DNA of 56,837 nt, from contig JALSIB010000036.1 of the NCBI GenBank assembly GCA_026981855.1, positions 1 to 56,837 on the forward strand, read 5' to 3'. The translations under genes were made by a program, and so were the position numbers. This DNA is from Methylothermaceae bacterium (GTDB taxonomy: Bacteria; Pseudomonadota; Gammaproteobacteria; Methylococcales; Methylothermaceae). The stretch's first letter is position 1. Each line of letters starts with the position of its first letter. Below, piece after piece: positions 52,370 to 56,837 of the stretch. The notes under the pieces are model-generated. The model ran no database searches. It saw only the letters and a list, made by a program, of their open reading frames with translations, and had not been told where the DNA came from.

Positions 52370-54201
52370 GGTTGCTCCAGATATTTCTCGATGATCCGTC
52401 TGGCGATCGGCGCGGCCACCGAGCCGCCATGGCCGGCGTTTTCGGCGATCACCGCGATGGCGATCCGGGGCGCGTCGGCGGGCGCGAAGGCGATGAACAG
52501 GGCGTGATCGTGAAGTTTCTTGGCCAGTTTGTCCGCCCGGTACTCCTCTTCCTGTTTGACCGTGAAAACCTGGGCCGTTCCCGTCTTGCCGGCGATCTGG
52601 AAGTCGATCCCCTCGCCTATGCGGCGGGCAGTTCCGTGTGGGCTGTGGACGACGGCGACCATGGCGTCGATGATCGTCTGGAGGCGGCGGGGCGAGAGCT
52701 TGATTTTCTGCGGCGCGCCGCCGTCGCCCAGCGGGGTGGGTTGTCCCCCGCCGACGGTGTGGTCGGCCACCTTGGGGGTGATGGCGGTTCCACGGTTGGC
52801 GAGGATGGCGACGGCTCTTGCCAACTGCAATGGCGTCACCTGGAGGAATCCCTGGCCGATTCCGGTGATCACGGTTTCGCCGGGATACCAGGGTTGCCGG
52901 CGGGTGCGCCGTTTCCATTCGCGCGAAGGAAGCAGGCCGGATTTCTCGCCGGTGAGGTCGATGCCGGTTTTCCGGCCGAAGCCGAACCGGAACAGGAAAT
53001 CGTGGATTCGGTCGATGCCCATGTCGTGGGCCAGATCGTAGAAATACACGTCGCAGGATTGGACGATGGCCTTCCTGAGGTCGACCGGGCCGTGGCCCCA
53101 CTTTTTCCAGTCGCGGTAACGGTGGGAAACGCCGGGAAGCTGATAGTAGCCCGGGCAATAGGTTTCCGTATGGCCGTCGATGATCCGGTATTCGAGCCCG
53201 GCCAGGCCGATGAATGGCTTGATCGTGGAGCCCGGGGGGTAGCGGCCCCGCAGGGTGCGGTCGAACAGCGGGCGGTCCGCTGAGGCCTGCAACGCCTTGT
53301 AGTCTTCGCCGCGGATTCCGTACACGAATGCGTTGGGGTCGAAACCCGGTTTGCTGGCCAGAACCAGCACCTTGCCGGTGGATGGCTCGATCGCCACCAC
53401 GGCGCCGTTGTGTTCTCCCAGCCCCTGGTAGGCGATTTCCTGCAGGGTCACGTCCAGGTTCAGATGCAGATCGGCCCCGGGGGTGGGCGGGTTTTCCTTG
53501 AGGGTTCTCAATTCCCGCCCTCTGGCGTTGGTTTCGATTTCGGCGTAGCCGGTGTGGCCATGGAGGATCGTTTCGTAGGCGAGTTCGATGCCCACCTTGC
53601 CGACATGGGTGGTGCCCCGGTATTCGGCGACGTCCAGCCGTTTCAGTTCCCGTTCGTTGATGCTGCCCACATAACCCACGACGTGGGAAAACAAGGGGCC
53701 GTAAGGGTAATGGCGGACCAGGCGGGCGTGAATGTCCACCCCGTGGAAGAAAGGCCGCTTGACCGCGAAACGGGCCACTTCCTCGTCCGTCAGGTGCAAT
53801 TTGAGGGGCACGCTCTCGAAGCGTTTGTGGCGCTTCAGCGATTTCCTGAAGCGGCTGATCTCCTCTTCTTCGATGGGCAGGAGGGCTTGCAGCCGCTTCA
53901 AGGTTTCCTCCAGATCGCCGACCTGTTCGGGCACGATCTCGAGCGTGTAGACCGACACGTTCTCCGCCAGAATCTTGCCATGCCGGTCATAGATCAGTCC
54001 CCGTGTGGGGGGAAGAGGGGAGATCTTGACCCGGTTGTCGTGGGCGAGCATGGCGTAATACTCGTGCCCGAATACCTGGAGGTAAATCAGGCGGGCGATC
54101 AGGCCCACGGTCAACAAGCCGATGAACACCGAGGCGGCGGTGACGCGGTTGATGATCAAGCGGTTTTCGTGGGCGGCGTCTTTGAGACGGAATGGGGGCA
54201 T
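52366..54201 (-). CDS. mrdA: Penicillin-binding protein 2 (elongasome transpeptidase)
   Basis: The 611-residue class B PBP crosslinks peptidoglycan during elongation and pairs with RodA. A membrane anchor (VTAASVFIGLLTVGLIARLIYLQ) is followed by the pedestal domain (TRGLIYDRHGKILAENVSVYTLEIVPEQ). The transpeptidase motifs are STIKPF with Ser325, SCD in VQSCDVYFYD, and KTG in AGKTGTAQVF. Length and Ser position are close to E. coli PBP2 (633 residues, Ser330). The start is ATG at 54201, two bases after the mreD stop; the longer open frame is a shadow of mreD. Confidence 0.96.
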   Translation of the reverse strand: MPPFRLKDAAHENRLIINRVTAASVFIGLLTVGLIARLIYLQVFGHEYYAMLAHDNRVKISPLPPTRGLIYDRHGKILAENVSVYTLEIVPEQVGDLEETLKRLQALLPIEEEEISRFRKSLKRHKRFESVPLKLHLTDEEVARFAVKRPFFHGVDIHARLVRHYPYGPLFSHVVGYVGSINERELKRLDVAEYRGTTHVGKVGIELAYETILHGHTGYAEIETNARGRELRTLKENPPTPGADLHLNLDVTLQEIAYQGLGEHNGAVVAIEPSTGKVLVLASKPGFDPNAFVYGIRGEDYKALQASADRPLFDRTLRGRYPPGSTIKPFIGLAGLEYRIIDGHTETYCPGYYQLPGVSHRYRDWKKWGHGPVDLRKAIVQSCDVYFYDLAHDMGIDRIHDFLFRFGFGRKTGIDLTGEKSGLLPSREWKRRTRRQPWYPGETVITGIGQGFLQVTPLQLARAVAILANRGTAITPKVADHTVGGGQPTPLGDGGAPQKIKLSPRRLQTIIDAMVAVVHSPHGTARRIGEGIDFQIAGKTGTAQVFTVKQEEEYRADKLAKKLHDHALFIAFAPADAPRIAIAVIAENAGHGGSVAAPIARRIIEKYLEQP

Positions 54202-54203
54202 GG

Positions 54204-54692
54204 TCAATACGGGGTCACGGGGCGCCACCTCAGGGCGCCACAAGCCATCAGAACGAGCGGCCAGGCCAGGGTTCCCGTCACCGAGGGCAGCCAATAAGTC
54301 CAGGAGAAGGGTGGTTTGCCTTGCAGGATTTCGATGAAGAACAGGATCAGTTGTGCACTCAGGAGGAACAACAGCACGAAAGCCAGTTGTTGTACCAGGG
54401 GGAAAACCCGCAGGTAGGTATGAAAGCGGACACAGGCATAGGCGACCAAGGCGTAGATCAGTCCGTGCTGGCCCAGGAGCTGGCCGGTCGCGGCGTCGGT
54501 CAACAGGCCCGTCAGCCAGGCCAGCCCCACTCCGAAGCGTTCCGGGTGGGTCAGGCACCAATACATGGAGACCAGCAACACCCAGTCCGGGTTCAACAGC
54601 GCGATGACCTGGGGCCACGCCAGCAGCCTCAGGATCAATGCCAGGATCAGGCTGAAGGCGATGGAAAGATAGAGCCGGTTCTCAGTGCTCAT
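54204..54692 (-). CDS. mreD: Rod shape-determining protein MreD
   Basis: The 162-residue inner membrane protein has about five helices (for example LYLSIAFSLILALILRLLAWP, LAFVLLFLLSAQLILFFIEIL and PSVTGTLAWPLVLMACGALRW). The segments NPDWVLLVSMYWCLTHPER and GLLTDAATGQLLGQHGLIYALVAY are typical MreD signatures. It links MreC to the elongasome. ATG at 54692 overlaps mreC by 11 bases; an earlier in-frame start lies inside mreC. Confidence 0.93.
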   Translation of the reverse strand: MSTENRLYLSIAFSLILALILRLLAWPQVIALLNPDWVLLVSMYWCLTHPERFGVGLAWLTGLLTDAATGQLLGQHGLIYALVAYACVRFHTYLRVFPLVQQLAFVLLFLLSAQLILFFIEILQGKPPFSWTYWLPSVTGTLAWPLVLMACGALRWRPVTPY

Positions 54693-55566
54693 CGGTTGCG
54701 GGTTGATGTGAATCCTGATTCTCCGAAGGATCGAATGATTGTGCCGACTCCCGGGCCCAGGTGAGCAGGACTTCACGGATACGGTCCAAGGCGGCGCTGG
54801 GCCTGGCGGTGACCAGTGCGAACCGTTTACCGGCACGGGCCTTGACCTGCGTGATCACGGCGACAGGATAGCCTTGGGGGAAGACGCCTCCCAACCCCGA
54901 GGTCACCAGCAGGTCGCCGGCCTTGATGTCGCTGTTGTTGGGCAGGTTGGGGACTTCCAGCTCGTTCAGCCGGCCGGTGCCGACCGCGATCGCCCGCAAT
55001 CCGTTGCGATTGACCTGCACCGGAATGGCATGGCTGGGATCGGTGATCAGGAGGATTTCGGCGTTGGCGGGCGAGACCCGGATCACCTGTCCCACCACCC
55101 CGTCGATACTGAGCACGGGTTGCCCCACATGAACGCCGAAATGGGTGCCTTTGTTGACCAGAACCAGATGTTCGAAGGGTGCGAGATTGACCGAGACCAG
55201 TTCGGCCACCAGCATTTGCTCGCCCAGTTTGAAGGAGTTGTCGAGAAAGGCGCGCAACCTGTCGTTCTCCTTGCGCAGCGCTTCGTATTTCAAGGTGCGC
55301 CGCTTCAAGCGGGAGACTTCCTTGCGCAGCTGTTCGTTCTCACTTTTCAAGGTGGCGCGGGATTTCATCCCGCCGACGACGGCGCTGCCTATTTCCACCG
55401 GGGCGGCGGCCAGCCGCTGGAGGGGATAGACGGCCAGGGACAAAGCCTTGTGCAGCCAATCCGCCCGTTGTTGGTGATCGATGATCATCAGGGCCAGGGA
55501 GAACGACAGGCACAATGCCAGTCGGACGTTGAGCGAAGGGCCTCGGGCGAAGATCAGTTTTTTGAT
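54682..55566 (-). CDS. mreC: MreC, with a probable ATC start codon
   Basis: This is the periplasmic scaffold of the elongasome. Canonical starts begin only at TTG 55515, which would cut into the membrane helix. Upstream in frame the sequence reads IKKLIFARGPSLNVRLALC, aligning with E. coli MreC MKPIFSRGPSLQIRL. The Ile codon (ATC, 55566-55564) stands where the initiator Met belongs, and GGGAGG lies seven bases before it. So translation probably starts at ATC, giving 294 residues. A membrane helix, a coiled coil (about 70-105) and the beta domain (GVHVGQPVLSIDGVVGQVI, LLVTSGLGGVFPQGYPVAVI) follow. It starts 31 bases after mreB. A sequencing error at the start codon is the alternative. Confidence 0.88.
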   Translation of the reverse strand: MKKLIFARGPSLNVRLALCLSFSLALMIIDHQQRADWLHKALSLAVYPLQRLAAAPVEIGSAVVGGMKSRATLKSENEQLRKEVSRLKRRTLKYEALRKENDRLRAFLDNSFKLGEQMLVAELVSVNLAPFEHLVLVNKGTHFGVHVGQPVLSIDGVVGQVIRVSPANAEILLITDPSHAIPVQVNRNGLRAIAVGTGRLNELEVPNLPNNSDIKAGDLLVTSGLGGVFPQGYPVAVITQVKARAGKRFALVTARPSAALDRIREVLLTWARESAQSFDPSENQDSHQPATDEH

Positions 55567-55597
55567 GGGAAAACCTCCCGGGAAAAGAGCGTGGATT

Positions 55598-56698
<1,101 letters not shown>

Positions 56699-56837
56699 GC
56701 GATCCATTATCCTGGCGTCTCCCCATTTTTTCACCTGATTCCCGCCAACAAGCCACCGGATTCGTTGAAAAGGTCGTCAATGGGAGGGTCAGTGATGCCA
56801 GGAGCGGGGTGTCGCCGCCACCAGTGGTAAAAGATGG

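Overview
The window is GC-rich, densely packed bacterial chromosome that reads as a gammaproteobacterium. The evidence is the order mreB-mreC-mreD-mrdA-rodA-mltB-rlpA-dacA-dat-DUF493-lipB-lipA, the tamA-tamB pair, a DUF3450/ExbB/ExbD/TonB/TPR energising operon, and a dispersed palindromic repeat of a style I associate with gammaproteobacteria. A methylotroph or chemolithotroph (for example Methylococcales) would fit the phosphoketolase remnant beside acetate kinase, but nothing here proves it. I saw no tRNA, rRNA, CRISPR array, insertion sequence or prophage gene.

Layout. 0.2-8.5 kb (minus strand): a K+-channel-like protein, a tripartite RND efflux operon, and an HD-CBS-HEPN-like protein. 8.6-13.8 kb (plus): dispersed repeat, tamA and tamB. 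14.0-14.7 kb (minus): a DUF533 protein. 15.1-19.0 kb (plus): three closely spaced genes that I cannot assign to a named system (an OmpA-type lipoprotein, a polytopic membrane protein and an exported VWA-like protein). 19.1-28.8 kb (plus): a V/A-type ATPase operon in the order B-D-I-K-E-DUF2764-A, followed by a class III-like ppk2, a 56-codon remnant of phosphoketolase, and ackA. 28.8-39.0 kb (plus): a strong candidate PhoB-box array before a secreted beta-helix protein, then a complete TonB energising operon and a TonB-dependent receptor. 39.0-45.1 kb (plus): four signalling genes, three of them with c-di-GMP or phosphorelay domains. 45.1-56.8 kb (minus): the cell-shape, peptidoglycan and lipoate superoperon, ending in a PhoX-like remnant directly after the lipA stop codon.

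How the parts may work together. The middle of the window has a phosphorus and energy theme: a polyphosphate-dependent kinase coupled to a rotary ATPase whose proteolipid keeps Na+-type ligands, a Pho-box promoter, a dedicated TonB system with its receptor, and a decayed PhoX-like gene further along. The best candidates for something undescribed are the three-gene envelope system at 15.1-19.0 kb, the Pho-controlled beta-helix/TonB locus, and the HD-CBS-HEPN-like protein.
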